Source of the DNA: Modestobacter sp. DSM 44400
Lineage (GTDB): Bacteria > Actinomycetota > Actinomycetes > Mycobacteriales > Geodermatophilaceae
Direction of reading: 5' to 3'
NCBI RefSeq assembly: GCF_900107175.1
Contig: NZ_FNOZ01000006.1
Span: forward strand, 62,001-126,000
DNA: 64,000 nt
Shown here: one piece after another, positions 46,240 through 55,176 of the stretch
Numbering within the stretch: the first letter of the stretch is position 1
Layout: every line of letters starts with the position of its first letter
Program-made: the position numbers and the translations under genes
The notes under the pieces: generated by a model
The model's input: only the letters and a program-made list of their open reading frames with translations
Told to the model about the DNA's origin: nothing
Databases searched by the model: none

Positions 46240-47097
46240 GTGAAGCCAGCCCCGTTCACCTACCACCGCGCCCATGACGTCCGAGGCGCGGTCGAGTCCC
46301 TCCATGAGCTCGGGGAGGACGCCAAGCTCATCGCCGGCGGGCAGAGCCTGGTCGCGATGATGAACTTCCGGCTGGCCCGACCCAGTGCGCTGATCGATGT
46401 CAACCGCATCGACGCGCTGCGCTACCTGCGTCGCGACGGTGAGGGCCTGCGAATCGGGGCCCTGACCACGCATCACACGGTGGAGTCCAGCGGTTCCACC
46501 GCCGCGCTGGCGGGCTTCGGCGTGCTGTCGCACGCGGCGCGCTGGATCGGCCACTACCCCATCCGTACACGGGGCACGATCGGCGGGAGCATCGCGCACG
46601 CCGACTCCACGGCCGAGTGGTGCCTGTTGGCGGTGCTGCTGGACGCCCAGATCGTGGTCCGCGGTCAGGTCGGAGAACGTTCGGTCGCCGCAGCGGACTT
46701 CTTCCACGGCTTCCTGACCACCGCCCTGGAACCCGAGGAGATGATCGTCGAGATCCTCTTCCCGCGGCCGGCACCACACGCGGCGCTGAGTGAGTTCGCC
46801 CAGCGCAAGGGCGACTTCGCGATTGTGGCCGCGGCCGTCGACCTCGACGTCGAGGATGGCGTGTGCAGCGCCGGGCGGATCGCGCTGGGTGGCGTGGACG
46901 CCGTCCCGATCCGAGTGCCCGAGGCCGAGTCCCTGCTGCAGGGTGCCCCGGCCACCGCCGAGACCTTCCGGGCTGCGGCGGACGCGGCTGCCGCAGCAGT
47001 GGAGCCCGGCAGCGATGCGCACGGCGACGCCGATTACCGGCGCGGCCTCGCCCGCACCCTGATCGAGCGGGCGTGCGCCCAGGCGATCGCCGTATGA
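46240..47097 (+). CDS. Molybdenum hydroxylase FAD subunit (CoxM-type)
   Basis: A 285-residue FAD-binding subunit of a xanthine-dehydrogenase/CO-dehydrogenase family enzyme. FAD motifs are AGGQSLVAMMNFR and the segment IRTRGTIGGSIAHADSTAEW (TIGGSIAHAD replaces the more common TIGGNLA.A). It relays electrons from the 2Fe-2S subunit to an acceptor. Start GTG 46240 after AGGAGAG. Overlaps the first large subunit gene by 4 bp. Promoter has a GntR-type palindrome. Confidence 0.9.
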   Translation: MKPAPFTYHRAHDVRGAVESLHELGEDAKLIAGGQSLVAMMNFRLARPSALIDVNRIDALRYLRRDGEGLRIGALTTHHTVESSGSTAALAGFGVLSHAARWIGHYPIRTRGTIGGSIAHADSTAEWCLLAVLLDAQIVVRGQVGERSVAAADFFHGFLTTALEPEEMIVEILFPRPAPHAALSEFAQRKGDFAIVAAAVDLDVEDGVCSAGRIALGGVDAVPIRVPEAESLLQGAPATAETFRAAADAAAAAVEPGSDAHGDADYRRGLARTLIERACAQAIAV

Positions 47098-49481
47098 GCG
47101 GCACCGGCATCGACCCTGCCCCAGGAGAAGCGACCCTGTCCCGGGCCGGTCGGTGGATCGGCGCGAGTGTCCCCCGGCGCGAGGATCCGCGGCTGCTCAC
47201 CGGCCGGGGGCGCTTCGTCGACGACCTCGACCGGGTCGGCTTGCTGCACTGCGCCTTCGTGCGCAGCTCCGTGGCCGCCGCCGGCGTCGAGCACCTGGAC
47301 CTGGCCGCAACCCGGAATGTCGACGGGGTGGTTGCCGCCTACTCGGCGGCGGATCTGGCCCTCGGTGAGCTGACCGCGATCCTGGAACGGCCGGAGTTCA
47401 CCGTCACCTCGATGCCGATCCTCGCCGGGGACCGGGTGCGATACGTCGGGGAGCCACTGGCGATCGTCGTCGCCGAGGACGCTTACGCCGCCGAGGACGG
47501 CGTGGACGCGGCGCTGGTCGACTACCGGCCGGGCACGGCCATCACGACAATGGACCAGGCGCTGGAGGCCGGCGCCCAGCAGGTGCACGCCGAGCTGATC
47601 GAGAACACCGTGCTGGACCTGGAGCCGTTCAGTGACCCCCACATCGGTGCGGTCTTCGACGCCGCCGCGTGCGTGGCCGAGGTGGACGTGCGCACCGGCC
47701 GGCAGAACGCGACACCGCTCGAGCCCCGCGGCTGCCTGGCCGAGTGGGACGCCCGCGACGAGCAGCTGGTCGTACACGTCTCCACCCAGGTCCCGCACCA
47801 GGTGCGCACCGCCATCGCCCGGTGCCTGCGGCTGCCCGAGCGTTCGGTGCGGGTCATCGTGCCCGACGTCGGCGGGGGTTTCGGGCTCAAGTGCGTGGTC
47901 GGCCGCGAGGAGGTGGCCGCCGCGGCGGTCGCGCTGCGGCTGCGCCGCCCGGTGAAGTGGATCGAGGACCGGCGGGACAGCCTGACCGCCAGCTTCCACG
48001 CCCGCCAGCAGGCCTACCGCGCGCGGGCCGCCTTCGACGCGGACGGCAGGATCTTGGCGCTGGAGGCTGATGTCCGCTGCGACGTGGGCGCCTATTCAGT
48101 GTTCCCGTTCACCAGCGGGGTGGAGCCGCTGATGGCAGCGACGGAGCTGCCCGGGGTGTACCGGGTGCCCCGTTACCACGTGCGGGCCCGCGGGATCGCG
48201 ACCAACAAGGCGCCCACCGCCCCCTACCGTGGGGTCAGCCGCCCGCAGATCGTGCTGGTGATGGAGCGGCTGATGGAGCGCGCCGCACGGGAGTTGCACC
48301 TCGACGCGCTGGATCTGCGGCGGGTGAACCTGATCGAGGAGTTCCCCTACACCGGGATCAACGGCATCACCTACGACCCGGGCTCCTACCGGGCATCCCT
48401 GGACCTGTGCGAGCAGCAACTGCGCGATGAGGGCTGGTACGACCGGCGCGCGCAGCCGACCGCGGACGGGACCGTGCTGGGCATCGGCTACGCCTGCTTC
48501 AACGAGCGGACCGGGTACGGCACCGAGGCTTTCTCGCAACGCAAGATGACGGTGGTGCCCGGCTATGACATCGCCGGGGTGCGGATGGACTCCGACGGCA
48601 CCGTCTCACTGACAACCGGCACCTCCTCGCACGGCCAGGGCCACGAGACCACGCTCGCGCAGGTGGCCGCCGACCAGCTGGGCCTGCCACCGACCGCGAT
48701 CAAGGTCCGTCAGGGCGACACCGACCTGGTGACCTACGGCTGGGGCACGTTCGGCAGCAGGTCCGCGGCCATCGGCGGGGGCGCGGTGCACCTGGCCGCG
48801 GGCCGGCTGGGCGACAAGGTGCGCATCGTCGCCGCGCACCTGCTCGACGCCGAGGCCGCAGACATCGAGCTGGTGGACGGGCAGGCGCGACACCGCGACC
48901 AGCCCGAGCGTTCCCTCTCCCTCGCCGCGGTGGCCGAGATCGCCTACCTGCGCGCCCACCGGCTGCCCAAGGGCGTGGACCCGGGGCTGACTGCCGAGGC
49001 CGCCTTCGACGTCCTCACCTCAGGCACCTTCTCCAACGCCACGCACGGGGTGGTTGCCGCACTGGACCCGGCCACCGGCCAGGCGCAGATCCTGCGCTAC
49101 TTCGTCGTGGAGGACTGCGGAGTGGTGATCAACCCCAGGATCGTCGACGGGCAGGTCCGCGGCGGGGTGGCCCAGGGCATCGCCGGTGCCCTGTTCGAGG
49201 AGATCCGCTACGACGAGCAGGGGCAACCCACCACATCGACCCTGATCGACTACCTGGTGCCCACGGCCACCGAGATACCCGTCATCGACATCATGCACCT
49301 CGAGACGCCCTGCACCTTCACCGAGACCGGCGCCAAGGGCATGGGGGAAGGCGGCACGATCGGCGCGCCCGCCGCCGTCCTCAACGCCGTCAACGACGCG
49401 CTCCGCGGGACCGGCGTGGAGCTGGACTCGGTTCCGATCCGACCCGACGCCGTCCACCGAGCCCTGGGGGGCAACTCGTGA
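47094..49481 (+). CDS. Molybdenum hydroxylase large subunit 1 (CoxL-type)
   Basis: A 795-residue molybdopterin subunit. Conserved parts: GRGRFVDDLDRVGLLHCAFVRS at the start, VGGGFGLK, the cofactor motif SSHGQGHETT, and the catalytic-glutamate segment GAKGMGEGGTIGAP. The active-site loop reads APYRGVSRPQ and lacks the cysteine of true CO dehydrogenase (AYRCSFR), so the substrate is not CO. It should hydroxylate a carbon next to nitrogen or an aldehyde. ATG at 47094 overlaps the FAD-subunit stop. Confidence 0.9.
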   Translation: MSGTGIDPAPGEATLSRAGRWIGASVPRREDPRLLTGRGRFVDDLDRVGLLHCAFVRSSVAAAGVEHLDLAATRNVDGVVAAYSAADLALGELTAILERPEFTVTSMPILAGDRVRYVGEPLAIVVAEDAYAAEDGVDAALVDYRPGTAITTMDQALEAGAQQVHAELIENTVLDLEPFSDPHIGAVFDAAACVAEVDVRTGRQNATPLEPRGCLAEWDARDEQLVVHVSTQVPHQVRTAIARCLRLPERSVRVIVPDVGGGFGLKCVVGREEVAAAAVALRLRRPVKWIEDRRDSLTASFHARQQAYRARAAFDADGRILALEADVRCDVGAYSVFPFTSGVEPLMAATELPGVYRVPRYHVRARGIATNKAPTAPYRGVSRPQIVLVMERLMERAARELHLDALDLRRVNLIEEFPYTGINGITYDPGSYRASLDLCEQQLRDEGWYDRRAQPTADGTVLGIGYACFNERTGYGTEAFSQRKMTVVPGYDIAGVRMDSDGTVSLTTGTSSHGQGHETTLAQVAADQLGLPPTAIKVRQGDTDLVTYGWGTFGSRSAAIGGGAVHLAAGRLGDKVRIVAAHLLDAEAADIELVDGQARHRDQPERSLSLAAVAEIAYLRAHRLPKGVDPGLTAEAAFDVLTSGTFSNATHGVVAALDPATGQAQILRYFVVEDCGVVINPRIVDGQVRGGVAQGIAGALFEEIRYDEQGQPTTSTLIDYLVPTATEIPVIDIMHLETPCTFTETGAKGMGEGGTIGAPAAVLNAVNDALRGTGVELDSVPIRPDAVHRALGGNS

Positions 49482-49960
49482 AAGACCTGCAGCTGATCAC
49501 TCTGACCGTCAACGGCACCGAGCACGAGCTGGTGGTGGAGTCCCGCCGGACGTTGGCCGACGTGCTCCGGCACGACCTGGGCTACACCGGCACGCACCTG
49601 GGCTGCGAGCACGGCATCTGCGGTGCGTGCACGGTGCTGATCGACGGATCGCCCGCCCGGGCCTGCCTCACCTTCGGGGTCCAGGCCGACGGCTGCTCGA
49701 TCAGCACAGTCGAGGGCCTGGCGTCCGACGGTGAGCTCTCCGACCTGCAGCGCGCATTCTCCGAGCGCCATGCCCTGCAGTGCGGCTTCTGCACCCCGGG
49801 GTTCCTGATGCTGGCCGAGGCCTACCTGGCCGAGTACCCCAACCCCAGCACCGAGGAGGTCCGGGAGGTCGTCGCCGCCAACCTCTGCCGGTGCACCGGA
49901 TATCAGGGCATCGTCGAGGCGATCTCCGACGTCGCGAGGTCGCGGCGGGAGTCGCGGTGA
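49478..49960 (+). CDS. Molybdenum hydroxylase 2Fe-2S subunit (CoxS-type)
   Basis: A 160-residue subunit with two 2Fe-2S clusters: plant-type CEHGICGACTVLIDGSPARAC and the helical-domain CGFC ... CRCTGY. GTG at 49478 lies in a GTGA overlap with large subunit 1, and its own stop overlaps large subunit 2. It is the only small subunit for two large ones. Confidence 0.93.
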   Translation: MKDLQLITLTVNGTEHELVVESRRTLADVLRHDLGYTGTHLGCEHGICGACTVLIDGSPARACLTFGVQADGCSISTVEGLASDGELSDLQRAFSERHALQCGFCTPGFLMLAEAYLAEYPNPSTEEVREVVAANLCRCTGYQGIVEAISDVARSRRESR

Positions 49961-52386
49961 CCAGCCTGCTCGGCGACCTGACGGTGGCGCCGCCGGCACC
50001 GGTGCGTCCCCGGCCGTCACCGGCGCCCCCCCGGCCGGCATCGCCCGAGCCGTCCGCCGTCCCGGACACCGAGCCACCGGCCGACGCACCGGGCCTGCCG
50101 CCGGCACCGGACGCCGGCCCCGAGCGGTCCCGGTCGGTCATCGGGTCACGGGTTCCCCGGCACGAGGACGACCGGCTGGTGCGCGGGCAGGGCAAGTTCG
50201 TCGACGACGTCGACCGGCCGCGGCAGGCACACGTCCGCATCGTCCGCTCGACCGTCGCGCACGCGCGGCTGGTCGCCGTGGACGTGGCGGCGGCCCGGGC
50301 GGTGCCCGGAGTGGTGTTCGTGCTCACCGGGGCCGACCTGATCGGGCTGCCACCCATCCCCATCCGGCTGCCCCGCGGGGACGAGCCTCCCGGGTGCCTC
50401 CAACCGGTGCTGGCCCACGACGAGGTCCGCTACGTCGGCGAGCCGGTCGCTGCGGTGGTCGCCGAGGATCCCTACCTGGCCGAGGACGCCGCCGAGCTGG
50501 TCACCGTCGAGTACGCCGACCTGCCGGTCGTGGTGGACGCCTCGACGGCCGAGCCGGCGACGGGCTTCGACGTGAGCTACGGCGATGCCGAGGCCGCCTT
50601 CGCCACGGCGAGGCACGTGGTGGAGATCGACGTGTCCGTCGGGCGGCACGCCGCGGTGCCGATGGAGCCGCGCGGCCTGGTCGCCGACTACGACGAAGCC
50701 ACCGGCGTGCTCGAGATCTGGGGCGCGACCAAGGTCCCGGTGTTCAACCGCAACGTGATCGCCACGATGCTCGACCTGCCCGCCAGCCGGGTGCACCTGC
50801 ACGCCATGGACGCCGGGGGCGGCTTCGGTGCCCGCGGGGAGTTCTACCCGGAGGACCTGCTGATCCCCTGGCTCGCCCGCCGGCTGCGTCGACCGGTCAA
50901 GTGGGCCGAGGACCGCGCCGAGAACCTGGTGGCGCTCAACCACTCGCGCCAGCAGCGGCACCGGATCGCCGCGGCGTTCGCCGTCGACGGCACCCTGCTG
51001 GCGCTGCGCGACCACGTGGTGCACGACAACGGGGCCTACCTGCGCACGCACGGGCTGCTGGTCCCCGAGCTCACCGTGACGATGCTGCCCGGCCCCTACC
51101 GGCTGCCCGCCTACGCGGCGCGGATCGACGTCGTCCTGACCAACAAGACCCCGTGCGGCACCTACCGGGCCCCGGGCAGGTACGAGGGCACCTTCGCCCG
51201 CGAGCATCTCCTCGACGTCGCCGCCGACCGGATCGGCATCGACCGGGCCGAAGTGCGCCGGCGCAACCTGCTGACCCCCGAAGAGCTGCCGCACCGCCGC
51301 GACCTGCGGGCGCTGGGCACCGACGTCGTCCTGGATGCCGGGGACTATCCCGGCCTGTTCGCCACCGCGTTGGCCCGCACCCGCGACTGGGCGACCGAGG
51401 CCAGGCAGCTGCGCGAGCGGGGCCGCACGGTCGGTCTGGGGTTCGCAGTCTTCCTGGAGAAGAGCGGCCTGGGCCCCCATGAGACCGCCGACGTCACCGT
51501 CGAGCAGGACGGCGAGGTCACCGTGCACTCCGGCGGCACGTCGCTGGGACAGGGCATCGAGACCGTCCTGGCCCAGATCGCCGCCCAGCGCCTGGACATC
51601 GACGACCGGGCGGTGCACGTGATCAACGGTGACACGAACCTGCAACCCTTCGGGGTGGGCTCCTGGGCCAGCCGGTCCACCGTGGTCGGAGGGAGCGCGG
51701 TCGACCTGGCCGCCACGGCGGTGCTCGAGCGCGCGCTCCAGGTCGCGGCCCGGGTACTCGGCGTGCCCGCCGAGCAGGTGCGGCTGACCGGGGGCTGCTT
51801 CTCCGCCATCGGAGAACCCGGCCGCCGGCTCAGCTGGGGGGACGTCGCCGGCGCCTGCGCGCCGGGCAGCCCGCACCTGCGGCCCGAGGACACCCCCGGG
51901 CTCTCCGCCCGCCGGGTGTTCGCCGTCGACCACATGACCTACCCCTACGGCGTGCACGTGGCGCTCGTCGACGTCGACCGGGACACCGGGCACGTGGAGG
52001 TGCTGCGCTACCTGGTCGCCTACGAGGTCGGCCGGGCGATCAACCCGACCCTCGTCGAGGGGCAACTCATCGGGGGCGTCGCCCAAGGGCTGGGCGGCGC
52101 ACTCTACGAGAGCTTCGTCTACGACCAGCAGGGCCAGCCGCAGGCGACGACGTTCATGGACTACCTGATGCCCACCGCCGAGGAGGTCCCGCGGCGCGTC
52201 GACACACTCGTCACCGAGGATGCGCCCAGTCCGGGTAACCCGCTGGGCGTCAAGGGCGCCGGCGAGGGCGGGATCACCGCGGTCGCGGCGGCGACGGCCA
52301 ACGCCGTCCGCGATGCCCTCGGCCTGACCGGTGATGTCGGCGCCCTGCCGCTAAGCCCGCACCGGGTCGTCGCCCTGTCCCGCTGA
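49957..52386 (+). CDS. Molybdenum hydroxylase large subunit 2 (CoxL-type)
   Basis: An 809-residue second molybdopterin subunit, only distantly similar to subunit 1. It keeps AGGGFGAR, TSLGQGIETV and the catalytic segment GVKGAGEGGITAV; the active-site loop is GTYRAPGRYEG, again not CO-type. About 60 N-terminal residues are Pro/Ala-rich and precede the usual start of the fold (IGSRVPRHEDDRLVRGQGKF), which is unusual for the family. GTG at 49957 overlaps the 2Fe-2S gene. Confidence 0.9.
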   Translation: MTSLLGDLTVAPPAPVRPRPSPAPPRPASPEPSAVPDTEPPADAPGLPPAPDAGPERSRSVIGSRVPRHEDDRLVRGQGKFVDDVDRPRQAHVRIVRSTVAHARLVAVDVAAARAVPGVVFVLTGADLIGLPPIPIRLPRGDEPPGCLQPVLAHDEVRYVGEPVAAVVAEDPYLAEDAAELVTVEYADLPVVVDASTAEPATGFDVSYGDAEAAFATARHVVEIDVSVGRHAAVPMEPRGLVADYDEATGVLEIWGATKVPVFNRNVIATMLDLPASRVHLHAMDAGGGFGARGEFYPEDLLIPWLARRLRRPVKWAEDRAENLVALNHSRQQRHRIAAAFAVDGTLLALRDHVVHDNGAYLRTHGLLVPELTVTMLPGPYRLPAYAARIDVVLTNKTPCGTYRAPGRYEGTFAREHLLDVAADRIGIDRAEVRRRNLLTPEELPHRRDLRALGTDVVLDAGDYPGLFATALARTRDWATEARQLRERGRTVGLGFAVFLEKSGLGPHETADVTVEQDGEVTVHSGGTSLGQGIETVLAQIAAQRLDIDDRAVHVINGDTNLQPFGVGSWASRSTVVGGSAVDLAATAVLERALQVAARVLGVPAEQVRLTGGCFSAIGEPGRRLSWGDVAGACAPGSPHLRPEDTPGLSARRVFAVDHMTYPYGVHVALVDVDRDTGHVEVLRYLVAYEVGRAINPTLVEGQLIGGVAQGLGGALYESFVYDQQGQPQATTFMDYLMPTAEEVPRRVDTLVTEDAPSPGNPLGVKGAGEGGITAVAAATANAVRDALGLTGDVGALPLSPHRVVALSR

Positions 52387-52423
52387 CCGCCCTTCCATCC
52401 ATCCGTCTGCAGTAGGAGATGCC

Positions 52424-53200
52424 ATGCGCCTGACCAACGAGGTCGTCCTCCCCGCCCCACCGGAGCAGGTCTTCCGGCTGCTCAACGACGTGCAACGGGT
52501 GGCCCCGTGTCTGCCGGGGGCGACCCTGGAGGGCGCCTCGGGTGCCGACGCCTACCAGGGCAAGGTCAAGATCAAGGTCGGCCCGATCACAGCGGCCTAC
52601 CAGGGCACGGTCCGTTTCCTCGAGGTCGACGAGGCCGCCAGGCGGCTCGTGCTGGACGCCAAGGGCGCGGACCAGCACGGCAGCGGCAGCGCCGAAGCCA
52701 AGGTGAGCGTGGCCATCACCGCGCACGCCGAGGGCAGCACCCTGTCGCTGGACACCGACCTGGTGATCCGCGGCAAGGTCGCCCAGTTCGGTCGCGGCGC
52801 CATCAACGAGGTGTCGCAGAAGCTGATGGAGCAGTTCGCCCGCAACCTGAGCGGCCTGCTCAGCGAGCCGGCCCCCGCGGCCGACGGCGTCGCACCACCG
52901 ACCGCCGTCCCCACCCCTCGGCCCGCGGCCGGCGACGGCGCCGTACAACCCGCGGGGACCGTGGCCGGCTCGACGGACCACGGCTCGCTGAACGCGTTGT
53001 CCCTCGTCGTCCTGCCCCTGCTCAGGCGCGCCGCGCCGGTGGTGGGAGTGCTGGCCGCGGCGCTCACCGCGGTGGCGCTCGTCCGGCGGGGCGGCGGACG
53101 GGGTGTCCTGCTCGACGAGGTCGTTCCCGCCGTGATCCGCGTCGACGGGGAGCGGGTGCAGGTGCAGGTGCGCCGCCGGATCGAGACCCTCCGGCGCTGA
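52424..53200 (+). CDS. CoxG-family SRPBCC protein
   Basis: A 258-residue protein. Residues 1-145 are a CoxG/SRPBCC domain (FRLLNDVQRVAPCLPGATLEG; INEVSQKLMEQFARNL). A Pro/Ala linker leads to one membrane helix (about 190-215) and a short charged end, as in CoxG proteins that recruit the hydroxylase to the membrane. GTAGGAG precedes the ATG. Probably the last gene of the hydroxylase operon. Confidence 0.88.
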   Translation: MRLTNEVVLPAPPEQVFRLLNDVQRVAPCLPGATLEGASGADAYQGKVKIKVGPITAAYQGTVRFLEVDEAARRLVLDAKGADQHGSGSAEAKVSVAITAHAEGSTLSLDTDLVIRGKVAQFGRGAINEVSQKLMEQFARNLSGLLSEPAPAADGVAPPTAVPTPRPAAGDGAVQPAGTVAGSTDHGSLNALSLVVLPLLRRAAPVVGVLAAALTAVALVRRGGGRGVLLDEVVPAVIRVDGERVQVQVRRRIETLRR

Positions 53201-53309
53201 CCGGACCGGACGGCGCTGTCCGCGGGCGGGGTGCTGTGCCAGGCGCCCCTACCGGCGCACGGCACCTCCCCTGCGACGTCTTGACGCCGCCCGCCTCGCC
53301 AGGGCAGGA

Positions 53310-53319
53310 TGGTATACCA
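53310..53319. promoter_or_regulatory. GntR operator upstream of the alpha/beta hydrolase gene
   Basis: Perfect TGGTATACCA palindrome 20 bases before the hydrolase start, close enough to overlap the promoter or transcription start. Confidence 0.65.
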
Positions 53320-53338
53320 AATAGCAAAGGGAGGCGCA

Positions 53339-54220
53339 GTGACGTTCGCGACCACCGACGACGGGGTCCAGCTGTACTACGAGGAGACCGGTGCCGGCAC
53401 CCCGCTGGTCTTCGTGCACGAGTTCGCCGGTGACCACCGCTCGTGGGAGCCGCAGCTGCGTCACTTCAGCCGGCGCTACCGGTGCATCGTCTACGCGGCC
53501 CGGGGCTACCCGCCCTCCGACGTCCCGACCGATGAGGCCAGCTACGGCCAACTGCGGGCGGTGGAGGATCTGCGCAGCGTGCTCGACGCCGCCGGGGTCG
53601 AGCGGGCGCACGTGGTGGGCAACTCCATGGGCGGCTTCTGCGCCCTGCACTTCGGACTCCAGCATCCCGACCGCGCACTGTCGCTGGTGCTGGCCGGCTG
53701 CGGGTACGGCGCACACCCGGACAAGGAGCCGACGTTCCGGTCGGAGTCCGAACAGATTGCCCTCGCCTTCGACACGGAGGGCTCGGCCGCCATGTCCCGG
53801 TGGTACGGCCTCGGTCCGGCACGCGTGCAGTTCCTGGCCAAGGACCCCCGCGGGCACGCCGAGCACGTACAGGTGCTGGCCGAGCACGATGCCAAGGGCG
53901 CTGCGTTGACGATGCGCGCGGTGCAGAAGGCGCGGCCCTCGCTGTACGGACTGCGCGCCGAACTGGCTGCCCTTGAAGTCCCCACGCTGATCGTGGCCGG
54001 CGACGAGGACGAGGGCGTCCTGGAGACCGACCTCATGCTCAAACGCACGATCCCCCGATCGGGGCTGCTCGTGCTGCCCAAGAGCGGCCACGTGACGAAC
54101 CTGGAGGAGCCGGCCGTCTTCAACGACCACGTCGAGCGCTTCCTCGGCCAGGTCGAGAACGGCCGCTGGAGCCGCCGGGACCCACGGTCGCAGAGCGCGT
54201 CCACGACCGGCGTCAAGTAA
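53339..54220 (+). CDS. Alpha/beta-fold hydrolase
   Basis: A 293-residue hydrolase with nucleophile elbow VVGNSMGGFC, acid region VAGDEDEGVLE and catalytic histidine in SGHVTNLEEPAVF. Overall similar to 3-oxoadipate enol-lactonase or MhpC-like C-C hydrolases, used after ring cleavage. GTG at 53339 follows GGGAGG. First gene of the right-hand operon of the island. Confidence 0.88.
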   Translation: MTFATTDDGVQLYYEETGAGTPLVFVHEFAGDHRSWEPQLRHFSRRYRCIVYAARGYPPSDVPTDEASYGQLRAVEDLRSVLDAAGVERAHVVGNSMGGFCALHFGLQHPDRALSLVLAGCGYGAHPDKEPTFRSESEQIALAFDTEGSAAMSRWYGLGPARVQFLAKDPRGHAEHVQVLAEHDAKGAALTMRAVQKARPSLYGLRAELAALEVPTLIVAGDEDEGVLETDLMLKRTIPRSGLLVLPKSGHVTNLEEPAVFNDHVERFLGQVENGRWSRRDPRSQSASTTGVK

Positions 54221-54247
54221 GCCCATCACCGAGAAGAGGAACAGCAC

Positions 54248-55045
54248 ATGGACCTGCAGTTGACGGGCAAGATCGCGCTGGTCACCGGCGGCAGCAAGGG
54301 AATCGGTCGCAAGTCCGCCGAGCAGTTGGCGGCTGAGGGATGCGACGTCGTCATCGTCTCACGCACCGAGTCGGAGATCCTGCAGGCCGCCCAGGAGATC
54401 GCCGCCGAGAGCGGCCGCACGGTGCTGGGCCTGACCGGCGACATGAGCGTAGCTGCGGACGTCGAGGGCGTCGTGGCGACGACGCTGGAGCGGTTCGGCC
54501 ACATCGACATCGTGGTGACCTGCGCGGGCTCCTCCCCTGGCGGCCTGCTCGAGGAGCTCACCGAAGAGCAGTGGCTGGGCAGCATGCAGCTGAAGTTCCT
54601 CGGCTACGTGCGCACGGTGCGTGCCGTCATCGGCCACATGCGCGAGCGCGGCGAGGGCTCGATCGTGCTGGTCGTCGGCAACGACGGGCTCAAGCCGTCG
54701 TACTGGGAGATGACCGCCGGTGCCGCCAACGCCGCCGACATCAACTTCGCCTCCTCGGTGGCCGAGCAGTACGGGCCACTGGGCGTGCGGGTGAACACGG
54801 TCAACCCGGGACCGGTCAACACCGGCCGCTGGGAGGGCCTGGAGGCCGCCTTCGCCCGCGACAAGAAGGTTGACGCCGCACGGGCGCATGAGCTGGCCGT
54901 CAGCTCGCTGCCGCTGGGGCGGATCTGTGAGCCCGACGAGGTTGCCAACCTGGTCACCTTCCTGGCCTCACCGCGCTCGAGCTACATCAACGGGGCCCAT
55001 ATCCCGGTCGACGGGGGCCAGCGCAAGGCGCTGATGGACGTCTGA
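54248..55045 (+). CDS. SDR-fold protein lacking canonical catalytic residues
   Basis: A 265-residue short-chain dehydrogenase/reductase fold. The cofactor motif TGGSKGIG and the SDR end (NPGPVNTGRW; INGAHIPVDGGQRKAL) are normal. In the active-site region, VVGNDGLKPSYWEMTAGAAN stands where Ser, Tyr and Lys (S...YxxxK) would be, and lysine aligns with asparagine. It may bind NAD(P) with altered chemistry. It starts 27 bp after the hydrolase gene with AGAGGA upstream and is followed by a strong hairpin. Confidence 0.85.
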   Translation: MDLQLTGKIALVTGGSKGIGRKSAEQLAAEGCDVVIVSRTESEILQAAQEIAAESGRTVLGLTGDMSVAADVEGVVATTLERFGHIDIVVTCAGSSPGGLLEELTEEQWLGSMQLKFLGYVRTVRAVIGHMRERGEGSIVLVVGNDGLKPSYWEMTAGAANAADINFASSVAEQYGPLGVRVNTVNPGPVNTGRWEGLEAAFARDKKVDAARAHELAVSSLPLGRICEPDEVANLVTFLASPRSSYINGAHIPVDGGQRKALMDV

Positions 55046-55066
55046 GCCTGCGCCACCCACCCGGGT

Positions 55067-55103
55067 GAAGCGGTGGCCGTCAGTCGGTGCTGGCCACCGC
55101 TTC
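55067..55103. terminator. Hairpin between SDR and CoA-transferase genes
   Basis: Perfect 12-bp stem GAAGCGGTGGCC (55067-55078) with its complement (55092-55103), extendable by wobble pairing, loop 13 bases. Suggests that the CoA-transferase gene has its own promoter or is fed by partial read-through. Confidence 0.65.
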
Positions 55104-55176
55104 GCCACATCCGGGACCGGTCTTCCACCGCCCGTGATCCGACCTCCCGACGCACACCGGACCGGAAGGACCCAGC

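Noticed and set aside
47094-52386. True carbon monoxide dehydrogenase
   Set aside because: Neither large subunit has the AYRCSFR-type active-site loop with the copper-binding cysteine.
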